The notes: generated from the letters alone by a model not told the origin. Numbered from the stretch's first letter, positions 1 through 8,092 are shown. The stretch: 64,000 nt of DNA from Paenibacillus sp. KS-LC4 (GCF_036894955.1 NZ_CP145905.1:3676501-3740500), one strand, 5' to 3'. Translations and numbers: made by a program.

Positions 1-153
<153 letters not shown>

Positions 154-225
154 TTAAAGTCAACCCCCCTTATGACGAGAAGGCTGGCTTAATACACCGT
201 GACAGATGCGACGCTAACCTCTCAA

Positions 226-250
226 TAAAAAAGCAGGCTTTGCCTGCGGA
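226..250 (-). terminator. intrinsic terminator after ypfB
   Basis: A perfect 6-bp inverted repeat (gcaggc, loop ttt, gcctgc) lies at 233-247. On the minus strand it is followed by a run of T, the A-run at 227-232 on the plus strand. It sits between the ypfB stop and the cmk start, so it may end or attenuate transcription running from ypfA/ypfB into cmk. Confidence 0.6.
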
Positions 251-323
251 CGTGAAAATTATACCACACTATACGAGCGGATGCAAAAACCCCCTACGCC
301 CTGCTGTCACTTATTTGTACGCA

Positions 324-554
324 TTATGAAGAAACCTGTCCTTTCAGACGGGTCCCTTCCATACGCTCGGCTCCTGATAGCAAGTGTCTTACCACGCTGC
401 TTTGCAGCGCCGTTTGCGCAAGCAAGCAGGCGATAAGCAGAGCGGCAGCCACGATGCCGAGCCCTTTTCCTATTTGATCAAACCGAGCTGAAAAAGACCG
501 GCTGGGAGCTTGTCCCCCCTGCTGTTTACGGCTTCGCCCACTCATTCGAACCAT
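324..554 (-). CDS. ypfB: YpfB-like small membrane protein (DUF5359 type)
   Basis: A 76-residue protein with a basic, hydrophilic N-terminus (about residues 1-28) and one hydrophobic segment at about 33-52 (GIVAAALLIACLLAQTAL), followed by a short polar tail. It sits between ypfA and cmk, the position of ypfB in Bacillus subtilis. The family has no established biochemical role. The start at 554 is preceded by AAGGG at usable spacing; a second in-frame ATG three codons later (545) is also possible. The assignment rests mainly on gene order, size and topology. Confidence 0.65.
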   Translation of the reverse strand: MVRMSGRSRKQQGGQAPSRSFSARFDQIGKGLGIVAAALLIACLLAQTALQSSVVRHLLSGAERMEGTRLKGQVSS

Positions 555-613
555 GAAATCAATCCCTTCTATCCCTATTAAAGGATAGCATGCCTAGAGG
601 GTACAAGCCCTAT

Positions 614-1267
614 TCAGCGGTTGCGGAATTCAAGCTGACGCTCAAAGCAATAACGAATAATCCGCTGGCGGTCAGAATCATTAATACCGGCAAATTTAAT
701 CATGGCTTGTTTGCGCCCTGTCTCAAGACTTTCCACCCGTACAATTTCAGCGGTAAAGGATGCATGCTCTATAGAGCCATTTTTATAAGGAACCAGCAAC
801 CAGCACTCCAGCACCTGACCTTGGGAAATTTGCCATTTGCCATCGCAAATGAACGAAATTCCGCCGCCGCCAACATCATCTGTAAGCGCCACGAAGCGCA
901 CGTGATCCGGCGTTTTCACTGCGATTTCAAGCTCCGCAGCTACCCGAAGAAAATTGCGCCGCTGCACCTTTGTAATCTGATCTAGCTCCGGCCTGCGGAT
1001 TTTGACCAGCTTAACGACATCTTCCCGGAATCCAAGAACGTGGGAATTAAAAAAATGCTTGATTCCGTCCTCCGATACAAAATAGACCGAAAGCTCGTCG
1101 CCCAAAAACATCCTTTTCATTCTGCCATTTTGGATATTTATCGGGTTCTCAATCAAAAAGCCTTCATCCAGCACCTCGGCAATACGCGCCTTGTACTCAA
1201 TCGCAGCTTCTGCTTCATCAGAAGAAGCAATTTGGAAAAATAGCGTTTGGTTAATTTTTGGCAACAA
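614..1267 (-). CDS. ypfA: PilZ-domain c-di-GMP receptor, flagellar brake (YpfA/MotI type)
   Basis: A 217-residue protein with an N-terminal YcgR-like PilZN half (about 1-95) and a C-terminal PilZ domain (about 98-215). The c-di-GMP-binding signature is present: QRRNFLRV supplies the arginines and DVGGGGISF the D/N-x-S-x-x-G-like part. In Bacillus subtilis the orthologue (YpfA, renamed MotI or DgrA) binds c-di-GMP and inhibits the flagellar stator at the membrane. It lies downstream of ypeB in the same direction, as in Bacillus. A role in motility control here is inference from family and synteny. Confidence 0.87.
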   Translation of the reverse strand: MLPKINQTLFFQIASSDEAEAAIEYKARIAEVLDEGFLIENPINIQNGRMKRMFLGDELSVYFVSEDGIKHFFNSHVLGFREDVVKLVKIRRPELDQITKVQRRNFLRVAAELEIAVKTPDHVRFVALTDDVGGGGISFICDGKWQISQGQVLECWLLVPYKNGSIEHASFTAEIVRVESLETGRKQAMIKFAGINDSDRQRIIRYCFERQLEFRNR

Positions 1268-1326
1268 GTTAGCTCCCCCCTATAATGCTGTCATTATAAC
1301 ACGACATATAGAGAGGAGCCATAAGG

Positions 1327-2694
1327 TTATTTACCGGAACTTGCCACTTTATCAAGCGAAGACAAAACTTCAATGGATTCTTCCATGCCGCTATCGGCAT
1401 TGATGTAAATACGGTAATCACTATCGTTGATCCGGCCCGTATATTCATAGCATAACACTTCATTGCCATCATCGTTTTTGATCAGCGCCATCTGCTCTTT
1501 CGACACTTTCATTTGTGGATTCAGCGCCTTGCGCGCGTCTGCTTTGGAGATGCCTGCCTTAGGCAGCGTCCGCTTATGATGCTCGAAAACATATTCATTC
1601 GCCTGCAAAGCCGCTATATCTCCATTATCAAGGGCAACCTTAATCGTCAGCTTGTCCGGGTAAATCAGCACATCGCCTTGATTGCCGACGAAGCTGAACG
1701 TTCCCGCATTATCATAGACGTCATAGCTGACCGCCTGCATGTCATTAAAGCCATGCTCTTTCAAAAATTTTTCGGCCGCAGCCCGGGCTTGCTCGGCACT
1801 TAGCTGCTTCTCTCCAATTTCGCGAGGATCCATATAAGCGATCAATTGACCACCCTTTTGTGAAAAATCCATATGAATCGCATTACCGGACTTATGCTCG
1901 GACAATACTGCGGAATACGAAGCATATTCCGTGCCTTTGCCATTCTCCTCTATGCGTACGCTTTTGCCCTCGCCTTTTTTGCCGGCAAACTTGATAGCGC
2001 GCTGCTTAATTTCATCCGGCGTTACCTGTTTGCCACTCAGCATACTAATTGTGCGCTTCTCGTACATGCTCGACACCGAAGGACCCCAGTTGATTTCCGG
2101 ATACTCGCTTACCTTTTTATCGACTCCCTTGAAGCCGTCCACAATCGTCTGGTCGCCTTTGGCCTGCTGCGCAGCCAATGACAGCTCGACATCCATCCAG
2201 CGCAAATGATTCGAGAGCACTTTTTCCTGCATGCTCTGCAAATCTTGTGAAATATCCTTTGAGCTGGCATACAGCGTTTTGAGAGTTTTGAATTCATCCT
2301 CAGAAAGCGGCTGCTTAGTCAAATCGCGAACGGAAGTTTTATAAGCAAAATTGGATATCCGCGACAAAAAGTCCTCCGCCTTGTCAAATGGAAGCATCGA
2401 AAGCGGAAGCTGGTTGATTTCGTTCTGTGCCTGGCTTGTTAGCCGCCATACGTTAACGAGCCCTTTTCGATGATAAGCTTGTGATGTGGAATTAACGGCT
2501 AATGTATGACCAAGCTGCTCATGCAGCTTATCCACATGGTAGGTTAAATCATGGAACGCCCGTTGATACTGATTTTCCGCCTTCATCAAAACCGTGTTTT
2601 TCTCCTGATGCTCCTGATAGCCCCAATAGAGCGAACCGACCAGCAAAATCGCAGCAATCGGGAACAACACCGCGCTAATCCGTTTATAAACCAT
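1327..2694 (-). CDS. ypeB: spore germination protein YpeB
   Basis: A 455-residue protein with an N-terminal membrane anchor (about 7-26) and a long extracytoplasmic region ending in PepSY-like repeats, where AEQARAAAEKFLKEHGF is typical. YpeB is a forespore protein required to stabilise and localise the cortex-lytic enzyme SleB in spores. The start is the ATG at 2694, because AAAGGAG lies 8 bases upstream; the more upstream in-frame TTG at 2718 falls before that site. Unlike in Bacillus subtilis, no sleB precedes it: the upstream neighbour is a 52-residue zinc-ribbon ORF and then prsW. An inverted repeat covers its ribosome binding site. Confidence 0.92.
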   Translation of the reverse strand: MVYKRISAVLFPIAAILLVGSLYWGYQEHQEKNTVLMKAENQYQRAFHDLTYHVDKLHEQLGHTLAVNSTSQAYHRKGLVNVWRLTSQAQNEINQLPLSMLPFDKAEDFLSRISNFAYKTSVRDLTKQPLSEDEFKTLKTLYASSKDISQDLQSMQEKVLSNHLRWMDVELSLAAQQAKGDQTIVDGFKGVDKKVSEYPEINWGPSVSSMYEKRTISMLSGKQVTPDEIKQRAIKFAGKKGEGKSVRIEENGKGTEYASYSAVLSEHKSGNAIHMDFSQKGGQLIAYMDPREIGEKQLSAEQARAAAEKFLKEHGFNDMQAVSYDVYDNAGTFSFVGNQGDVLIYPDKLTIKVALDNGDIAALQANEYVFEHHKRTLPKAGISKADARKALNPQMKVSKEQMALIKNDDGNEVLCYEYTGRINDSDYRIYINADSGMEESIEVLSSLDKVASSGK

Positions 2695-2698
2695 ACAA

Positions 2699-2753
2699 AA
2701 AGCTCCTTTCTTGTGCAAACCTGGTGTTAGTTTGGTTTGCAGAAAGGAGCTTT
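2699..2753 (-). promoter_or_regulatory. 20-bp inverted repeat enclosing the ypeB ribosome binding site
   Basis: The left arm at 2699-2721 and right arm at 2734-2753 pair over 20 bp with one 3-base bulge and a 12-base loop. On the minus-strand transcript the 3' arm contains the AAAGGAG used by ypeB and is followed by CTTTTTG. The structure could therefore terminate the prsW/zinc-ribbon transcript, mask the ypeB ribosome binding site, or both. Confidence 0.7.
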
Positions 2754-2768
2754 ATGCATTCAATTTGG

Positions 2769-2927
2769 TTAGAAAGTATGTTCTTCAATATCAAGATCGT
2801 CGATGTTGTTGCAGATGCATTGCTTGAAACCCGTATCCACGCCGCTGCTTTCGCGCTTGCCGCGCAAAACGAACTTCTCGCCACATACATTGCAGCGAAT
2901 AGTCACCTTCACTCTGACTGCTTCCAT
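2769..2927 (-). CDS. 52-residue zinc-ribbon-like protein
   Basis: A small acidic-tailed protein starting at the ATG at 2927, which has GGAGG 5 bases upstream. It carries CNVC at residues 11-14 and CIC at 37-39, so four cysteines could hold a zinc ion as in rubredoxin-like or zinc-ribbon folds. A longer frame from 2981 exists but lacks a good ribosome binding site and a cysteine pattern in the extra part. It lies 56 bases after prsW in the same direction and 16 bases before the inverted repeat upstream of ypeB. Function unknown. It occupies the place where sleB stands in Bacillus subtilis. Confidence 0.6.
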   Translation of the reverse strand: MEAVRVKVTIRCNVCGEKFVLRGKRESSGVDTGFKQCICNNIDDLDIEEHTF

Positions 2928-2983
2928 CCTTACCTCCAGCTTATCAAAAAAATTTCCTCTAGCTGTCAGTATGGACGGCATCG

Positions 2984-3682
2984 TTACAATTTAACCTCTT
3001 CTTCCTTCTTCAAAAAACGAAACGGAGAGCGCGAATTGGCCCGCTGCATCTTTCGAAGCCCAACGACCCATAGCACGGCCATAAACGGAATGATGAACCA
3101 GATCCAGCTGGACCGCATCGTAATCATGATCAAGTCATAGCTGCCGTGCAGCACAATAGGCAGCAGAAACGATACAATGATATAATTTCTGCGTTTTTTG
3201 CCATCGCTTTCGAACTTTGCTTTGCCTACATAATAGCCCATCATAATGCCGAATAGGGCATGCCCCGATACCGGCAGCAGCGCTCTCATAATGAGCGATC
3301 CGAACGTGGCCGGTGTCAGGAAGGCATACATCACATTTTCGAGCGTCGCAAATCCGAGCGAGATGGAGGCGGCATAAACGATGCCGTCATAAGGCTCGTC
3401 AAACTCCGTATGATTATAAATAAAATGATAAAGCACAAACCATTTTATAAACTCTTCTACGCCAGCCGATTGCACAAAGGAAAAAACGACCGGATTGTCC
3501 CCCCACCACAGCTGTAAGCCACGCTGCACAACCATGATCGGCAGCACGATCAGCACACCCAGCAAAAACATCCGGACGACCATATGAATCGGCTCCGTAT
3601 CGTATTTATCCTTTAAATATAAATAGGTCAGCAGCGCGATTCCCGGTGCCACTGCAGCTGTCAAGACAGAAATCCACGTCAT
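2984..3682 (-). CDS. prsW: intramembrane protease PrsW
   Basis: A 232-residue polytopic membrane protein with the PrsW signatures in order: GVEEFIKW (catalytic glutamates, about 77-84), SLGFATLEN (about 108-116), a HALFG segment and HGSYD near the C-terminus. In Bacillus subtilis PrsW makes the site-1 cut in anti-sigma factor RsiW, releasing SigW under envelope stress and antimicrobial peptides. The gene order prsW then ypeB matches Bacillus apart from the missing sleB. The basic C-terminal tail is cytoplasmic. Which anti-sigma factor it cuts here is not shown by the sequence. Confidence 0.92.
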   Translation of the reverse strand: MTWISVLTAAVAPGIALLTYLYLKDKYDTEPIHMVVRMFLLGVLIVLPIMVVQRGLQLWWGDNPVVFSFVQSAGVEEFIKWFVLYHFIYNHTEFDEPYDGIVYAASISLGFATLENVMYAFLTPATFGSLIMRALLPVSGHALFGIMMGYYVGKAKFESDGKKRRNYIIVSFLLPIVLHGSYDLIMITMRSSWIWFIIPFMAVLWVVGLRKMQRANSRSPFRFLKKEEEVKL

Positions 3683-3787
3683 CGTCGTTGTTCACCCCCA
3701 TGTTGCACCCGCCCCCGATAAAGGGAGGCTTCCTCTATTTTAAGGCTAATCGCCACATAAGCGGCAACCCGCATATCCATTTCATAT

Positions 3788-3963
3788 CTATTTCGAATTC
3801 ATCACCAGCAGCATGCTGCTTGAATCCAGCTTGTCCAACAAATGAAGGACATTCAGCCCCTCTTCATTATACAACGCTCCGAGCGCATCCGATATACCTA
3901 TTATCGTCACAAAAAGAAGAAGAGCATCAGCAGGCTCGACACTCCTGCAGATGCTCCGTACAT
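3788..3963 (-). pseudogene. small hydrophobic ORF split by an apparent 1-base frameshift
   Basis: An ATG at 3963 with GAGGG a few bases upstream opens MYGASAGVSSLLMLFFFL and then hits TGA just after a run of five T (3911-3915 on the minus strand). One extra T, or a -1 shift there, continues into VTIIGISDALGALYNEEG and ends at the TAG at 3788. The joined product is about 58 residues: one transmembrane segment and an acidic, leucine-rich tail. The downstream frame alone has only a TTG start without a ribosome binding site. Possible explanations are a broken gene, a homopolymer sequencing error or programmed frameshifting. It lies directly after mecA. The family is not recognised. Confidence 0.4.
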
Positions 3964-3988
3964 GATTCCCTCTTCGCTCAAGCAAGGC

Positions 3989-4603
3989 CTAGTTGAAAAA
4001 ATGAGTGCATATTTCCTTCACAGCCTCGGAAGGCATAATGACTTTCCCGTACTCCTCCAGCATCGCATAAGTGACCGATGTGGCTTCACCGTATTCAGCC
4101 AGCAAGGCAATAACGGCATTATGGCGGGACGTTTCAATCAAAGCCGGTTCCAGCGCCAGTATATATTTATTATTGTAAGCATACAGGCGCCCATCCTCTG
4201 TCAGGGCAGCGGCTTGCAGCTGTCTGCAAACCTGTATAACATCCTCGAAATCCCGAAAGGAATACATGACGATATCGCTTTGCTCAAGCGTCACTTCCAT
4301 TTCGTAAATTTCGTCATCTGCGTCATCATCATCAGAAGTTCTCTCTTCAGAGCTCCCGTTCATTTTGCCGCGAGTGACAATCACGACCATACCTTGGGCC
4401 GGCAGGGCAAACACTTCGACCGCTAACGGTCCGCTGGCATCGAATCCAAGTTCACTGTATGCTTGATCCATCATTTCACTGAATAGTTCGTGCACCTTTG
4501 GAATTTCGCGCCACATGTCGTCCTTCTGGATCCCTCGTTCCAGCAGGTCGTCGAACGTCAGAAATATTTTTATCTTGTCCTGACTAAGTCGTTCGATCTT
4601 CAT
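3989..4603 (-). CDS. mecA: ClpC adaptor protein MecA
   Basis: A 204-residue protein with the MecA layout: an N-terminal substrate-binding domain (MKIERLSQDKIKIFLTFDDL, about 1-80), an acidic linker rich in D/E around residue 95, and a C-terminal ClpC-binding domain. MecA delivers proteins such as ComK to the ClpCP protease and helps assemble the ClpC hexamer. AGGAGGATCC upstream supplies a strong ribosome binding site. A promoter candidate with an overlapping palindrome lies at 4649-4677. Monocistronic, or followed only by the small frameshifted ORF. Confidence 0.93.
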   Translation of the reverse strand: MKIERLSQDKIKIFLTFDDLLERGIQKDDMWREIPKVHELFSEMMDQAYSELGFDASGPLAVEVFALPAQGMVVIVTRGKMNGSSEERTSDDDDADDEIYEMEVTLEQSDIVMYSFRDFEDVIQVCRQLQAAALTEDGRLYAYNNKYILALEPALIETSRHNAVIALLAEYGEATSVTYAMLEEYGKVIMPSEAVKEICTHFFN

Positions 4604-4648
4604 GACAGGATCCTCCTCTGCAGCATCTGTTGTAACAGCGTATGAAAT

Positions 4649-4677
4649 TAATAAGAAGATGTGACCAAAATGGTCAA
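4649..4677 (-). promoter_or_regulatory. candidate mecA promoter with overlapping palindrome
   Basis: On the minus strand TTGACC (-35, 4677-4672) is separated by 17 bases from TTATTA (-10, 4654-4649). A perfect 6-3-6 palindrome (tgacca, three bases, tggtca, 4662-4676) overlaps the -35 region and could be an operator. No regulator is assigned. Confidence 0.4.
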
Positions 4678-4733
4678 ATCAAACTATGTAACTACTTTAT
4701 CATGTTCATACTCGGATTGCACCTAAAATAGGC

Positions 4734-4784
4734 AAAAAGAATCGTTCGAATCTGCACTTTTTCAGTGCCTCGTTCAAACGATTC
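4734..4784 (-). terminator. intrinsic terminator after the 4802-5122 gene
   Basis: A long imperfect inverted repeat (arms 4739-4757 and 4764-4784) ends on the minus strand with a five-T run (4738-4734). It separates the hypothetical gene at 4802-5122 from mecA. Confidence 0.75.
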
Positions 4785-4801
4785 CTTCCAGAAACTGTTG
4801 G

Positions 4802-5122
4802 TTAATGTGTCTTGTTCGACGATTCCGCCATAATCTCCTCGGCTTGCTGTTTCAGCTTCGGATCACTGTTCATCATTGCTTCAATCTGAACCCAGCCGTC
4901 GCCGTATTTTCCGGCGGTATCGTCTGTACGCTTTGGGGCTGTATTTACAGCCTTTTGCGTCCAATTGTTGTTCCACAGAGACGTCGCCTTGTTGCTGATC
5001 GAGGAGCAGGCGCTTGCAAGCACGCCCGCTGCAAGTGCAGCTGTACCTGGACGCTTGCGGGCAACATAGAGAGCAGCCGCTGCTCCGGCAAGCCCTCCGA
5101 GAAGAAACCCTCTTAGCCTCAT
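4802..5122 (-). CDS. hypothetical protein with N-terminal membrane segment
   Basis: A 106-residue protein. Residues 6-21 (FLLGGLAGAAAALYVA) form a glycine/alanine-rich membrane segment like those of YtxH-type stress proteins; a second alanine-rich stretch spans about 28-40. The remainder is hydrophilic with an amphipathic C-terminal helix (DPKLKQQAEEIMAES). AGGAGG lies 12 bases before the ATG, longer than usual. The gene has its own terminator and stands divergent from the polysaccharide deacetylase. I do not recognise the family and assign no function. Confidence 0.7.
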   Translation of the reverse strand: MRLRGFLLGGLAGAAAALYVARKRPGTAALAAGVLASACSSISNKATSLWNNNWTQKAVNTAPKRTDDTAGKYGDGWVQIEAMMNSDPKLKQQAEEIMAESSNKTH

Positions 5123-5266
5123 AGTAGGACAAAACCTCCTTGATTTAGGGCCTAAAAAATCCCCATTCCATATTCGATTTCACCTTTTATTGTGGCTTGC
5201 CTGACTTTAATTATCCTGCTTAATAAAGGAAATCCGGCAGGCTGCAAAACACAGCATTATTGATTA

Positions 5267-5275
5267 TGCTACAAT
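5267..5275 (+). promoter_or_regulatory. candidate extended -10 promoter for the deacetylase gene
   Basis: TG-C-TACAAT at 5267-5275 is an extended -10 element about 40 bases before the start at 5315. No good -35 is seen at the usual spacing. A GGAGG ribosome binding site follows at about 5303-5307. Confidence 0.35.
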
Positions 5276-5314
5276 AATACCCATTGACAACTACAATATA
5301 TATGGAGGTTCATT

Positions 5315-6193
5315 ATGCTTAAACGAATGACCGCAGCGCTCACTGTTGTTCTGGGAGCCGCTTTAGTTGCTTCCGCTTGCAGCCAGCAGGCTGTCCCTAC
5401 AGGCAGCAGCCTGCCGCAGGAAAGTGAGGCGGCGCTGGAAAGTCCAGCACCTGAGCAATTGCAGCCCGCTTCTCCAGCAATTCAGCAAAATGAGCAAGCA
5501 GGCTCGCCCAGTGCAGAAGCCGAGGCAACACCATTGCCAAGCGAAGCAGCAGCCAAGCTGTACAAAATGGACAGCGTATACCGCTTTAAACCATTAGAAC
5601 AAGCAACGCCGGACAAAGTCGTACTGCTGACCTTTGATGATGGGCCGCACAACAAGGAGGTGCTGACCAGCCTGCTCGATACGCTCGATAAGCATAAGGC
5701 CAAAGCGATTTTTTTCGTAAACGGCTATCGGGTGAAAGCGAATCCTGAATTGCTTTCGCTCATTCATGAGCGCGGACAGACGATCGGCAACCATTCCTGG
5801 GACCATATCAATTTAAAAAAAGAATCTGCCGCTAAAGTGGAGCAGCAGGTTGCTGATGTTCAGGCTAGTGTCATGGAGCTAACTGGCGAAGCGCCGAAGT
5901 TTTTCCGCCCGCCTTACGGATCCGGCAACGATAGCGTCAAAGAAATCGTCAAAAACCACGGCATGCTGTACATGACGTGGTCCAACGGTTCGCTTGATTG
6001 GGAGCAGAAATCTCCCGGAGATCCTAATAAAGTTGTCGCGAATGTGATGGAGCAGCTCCATCCGGGCGCCAACATTTTAATGCATGAGCTGGCCTGGACC
6101 GCTGAAGCGCTTGACAAGCTGCTGACGCAGCTTGAAGACGAGGGCTATGGCTTCATTGATCCGGCAACAATTGATACGGGGCAAACGAATTAA
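5315..6193 (+). CDS. lipoprotein polysaccharide deacetylase (NodB family, CE4)
   Basis: A 292-residue protein with a lipoprotein signal peptide (lipobox-like VASAC, Cys22), a Ser/Pro/Glu/Ala-rich spacer to about residue 80, and a NodB homology domain (about 95-285). The metal and catalytic motifs are all present: TFDDGPH, HSWDH, RPPYG and a C-terminal ILMHE. Enzymes of this family remove N- or O-acetyl groups from peptidoglycan or other cell-surface glycans, here anchored on the outer face of the membrane. The substrate cannot be decided from sequence. It is transcribed alone on the plus strand, convergent with the membrane-protein pair at 6223-7052. Confidence 0.9.
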   Translation: MLKRMTAALTVVLGAALVASACSQQAVPTGSSLPQESEAALESPAPEQLQPASPAIQQNEQAGSPSAEAEATPLPSEAAAKLYKMDSVYRFKPLEQATPDKVVLLTFDDGPHNKEVLTSLLDTLDKHKAKAIFFVNGYRVKANPELLSLIHERGQTIGNHSWDHINLKKESAAKVEQQVADVQASVMELTGEAPKFFRPPYGSGNDSVKEIVKNHGMLYMTWSNGSLDWEQKSPGDPNKVVANVMEQLHPGANILMHELAWTAEALDKLLTQLEDEGYGFIDPATIDTGQTN

Positions 6194-6222
6194 TGCGCTG
6201 GAGCAGCAACCGCTACAGCAGC

Positions 6223-6450
6223 TTAATTCGCATATTTCACTCCATACCAGAACAATAAGCCGACCAAGCTCACAAAGAGGAAAAACAAAACATTATAATA
6301 CCATCTCGTTATTTTACTGGCGCCCGATGGGAACTTTTTCCGTCTAGGGGGAAGGATTTCCCTTCCCTCTTCATCCGTTCGGGGAGCTTCCGTTCTCTCG
6401 GGCGACGGTCCCTTGCGCGCGGCTTTCCCGAATTTTTGTACCCTGCTCAT
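6223..6450 (-). CDS. 75-residue membrane protein coupled to a CPBP protease
   Basis: The ATG at 6450 overlaps the stop of the upstream CPBP gene as ATGA, so the two are translationally coupled. The product has a strongly basic, proline-rich N-terminal half (about 1-47) and one C-terminal transmembrane segment (YYNVLFFLFVSLVGLLFWYG). This is a C-tail-anchored layout with the charged part in the cytoplasm. A longer frame reaches 6654 but runs antiparallel-free inside the CPBP coding region and has no support. No family is recognised. The coupling suggests it works with, or is processed by, the protease. Confidence 0.65.
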   Translation of the reverse strand: MSRVQKFGKAARKGPSPERTEAPRTDEEGREILPPRRKKFPSGASKITRWYYNVLFFLFVSLVGLLFWYGVKYAN

Positions 6451-7052
6451 AATTGCCCTTTCGGTTCCCTCCTGAATCTTATAATAAAGCCCATAATCAT
6501 ATCTATCGCAAAGTGCGCAAGAATTGGGGCCCACAAGCTGCCGGTTTGGATATAAATCCATCCTAAGCCGTAGCTTATGGAAAATACAAGTCCAGTTGGT
6601 ATCCAATGCTTTAAATACCGAACATGAATGGCTGCAAAAATAATGCTTGTCCAATACGGCCCAAACGCATGTTGCAGAGCCCCCCTAAAAAGCAGCTCTT
6701 CACATACTGAGACGACAAACGACAATACGATAATATGCCAAATTGGGCGTTCGCGGAAAATCCGGTCATTCACACCGCCATCATCGGTTGCTTCATCAGG
6801 GACAAAACGGGATATAGACAAATCTACAAGCAGTACAACCGCCGCCAAGCCTAGTCCAAACCATACGACAGCTAGCTCTTTCGGAAAATGAAATAAAGTA
6901 ATTATGCTTTGACGCTGAAATAAAATCCATATCAAGCCGATAATAAAAGTAAGTGCTTGCGTCATGTACAAATTAATGAGCAGCATGCGATCGTCAAGCT
7001 CGTCAACGGTCACCTTGCGCACTCGTATTTTACGGATGTCGAATTTTTTCAT
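6447..7052 (-). CDS. CPBP family intramembrane metalloprotease
   Basis: A 201-residue polytopic protein with the CPBP/Abi motifs in order: EELLFRGAL (EExxxR, about 117-125), an F-x-x-x-H segment (IIFAAIHVRYLKH), and a late HFAIDMIMG histidine. Members include Rce1-like prenyl proteases and bacteriocin-maturation or immunity proteins; most bacterial ones have unknown substrates. Its stop overlaps the start of the 75-residue membrane gene. Substrate not predicted. Confidence 0.85.
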   Translation of the reverse strand: MKKFDIRKIRVRKVTVDELDDRMLLINLYMTQALTFIIGLIWILFQRQSIITLFHFPKELAVVWFGLGLAAVVLLVDLSISRFVPDEATDDGGVNDRIFRERPIWHIIVLSFVVSVCEELLFRGALQHAFGPYWTSIIFAAIHVRYLKHWIPTGLVFSISYGLGWIYIQTGSLWAPILAHFAIDMIMGFIIRFRREPKGQL

Positions 7053-7160
7053 AACTTCCCGCCCGTCCTGGAGGTTCGTATTTTTGAAGTAAATTCACCT
7101 GTACGCACAGGCTGCAAAAGAGAGCAATAATGAATACATACATAAAAAGGGAGTTTTGTT

Positions 7161-8078
7161 ATGGAAAAGCAGCTAACCCGTTCCGCCATGTTTTACAGCA
7201 TAGGTTTTATTTTCATGCTGGTTTGCGCAGTTGGCGCATTTTTCTACGGTGTACAGTACGGCAGTGAGCAGACAAAAAACAGCTACGAAATGAAACAGCT
7301 AAACAGTGAGGCAAAAGCCAAGTCGACTCCTTATCAGCAGCAAGATCTCGTCTCCTACTATCATACTGTATTTCTGCCCTACCGTGAATTCCAAAACGAA
7401 TGGTTCAATGCGATGAAGAAGCTTGAGCAGGATGATTCTGCTGATGGCATTGCCCTTTTCAAGGATTTGTCCAAGCTAGCCAAGAAAACGGCAGCCGAGG
7501 TCGCCTCCTTCAATATGCAGCAATCGCCACTGCTCGGTGAAGCACAGGCGAGCGTCATTAAAAGCCTTGAATTGTTTGAGCAAACGTCTACTAAAGCAGC
7601 AAACAAAGCGAAGACGCTCAATTCTGCCAAGCTCATCGCAGCCGTTGATGACGATTCCATTTACCAAGCAGCCGTGAAGCAAACCCTGTCCTCGCAGCAA
7701 TCGTATTACAGCGCGATGATGAAATGGGGGGCTGGTGTAAATAGTGATATTCCTAACGAATACAAATTCCCAAATATTTTGGAAATTAGCAAGTGGAACA
7801 AATTGCCCCTCATTGTGAAAAACAAACTAATGGCGGACCATTTGCTGTCACAAAAGCAGCTAACAAATTACTATCCACAGGATTTGGTTATCCGAATCGA
7901 TGAATTCATTAAGACGGGGCAAGCGGAAAAAATGAAAATCCGCTCCATCGCTGCCATTGCTGAGCTGTTAATAAATACAGCCGCAGTACGCAGCGGCGAC
8001 TACAGCAGCGGCTCAGAGCAAATGTACAGCAAGGAAGTGCTGCCGCTGCTGCCTTTCTTCACCAAGACCTCGTCTTAA
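7161..8078 (+). CDS. hypothetical membrane-anchored protein
   Basis: A 305-residue protein with one N-terminal transmembrane segment (about 12-32, FYSIGFIFMLVCAVGAFFYG) and a long, mostly helical, lysine- and glutamine-rich extracytoplasmic domain. It has no catalytic motif or cysteine pattern that I recognise. AAAAGGGAG upstream gives a good ribosome binding site. It is convergent with the rhodanese gene. The topology recalls sporulation or envelope proteins of spore formers, but that is only an impression. Confidence 0.75.
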   Translation: MEKQLTRSAMFYSIGFIFMLVCAVGAFFYGVQYGSEQTKNSYEMKQLNSEAKAKSTPYQQQDLVSYYHTVFLPYREFQNEWFNAMKKLEQDDSADGIALFKDLSKLAKKTAAEVASFNMQQSPLLGEAQASVIKSLELFEQTSTKAANKAKTLNSAKLIAAVDDDSIYQAAVKQTLSSQQSYYSAMMKWGAGVNSDIPNEYKFPNILEISKWNKLPLIVKNKLMADHLLSQKQLTNYYPQDLVIRIDEFIKTGQAEKMKIRSIAAIAELLINTAAVRSGDYSSGSEQMYSKEVLPLLPFFTKTSS

Positions 8079-8092
8079 GCGAACCGCTTGCG

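Noticed and set aside
590..985. A plus-strand frame opposite ypfA.
   Set aside because: It is a shadow of the PilZ gene; the minus-strand protein has the clear family motifs.
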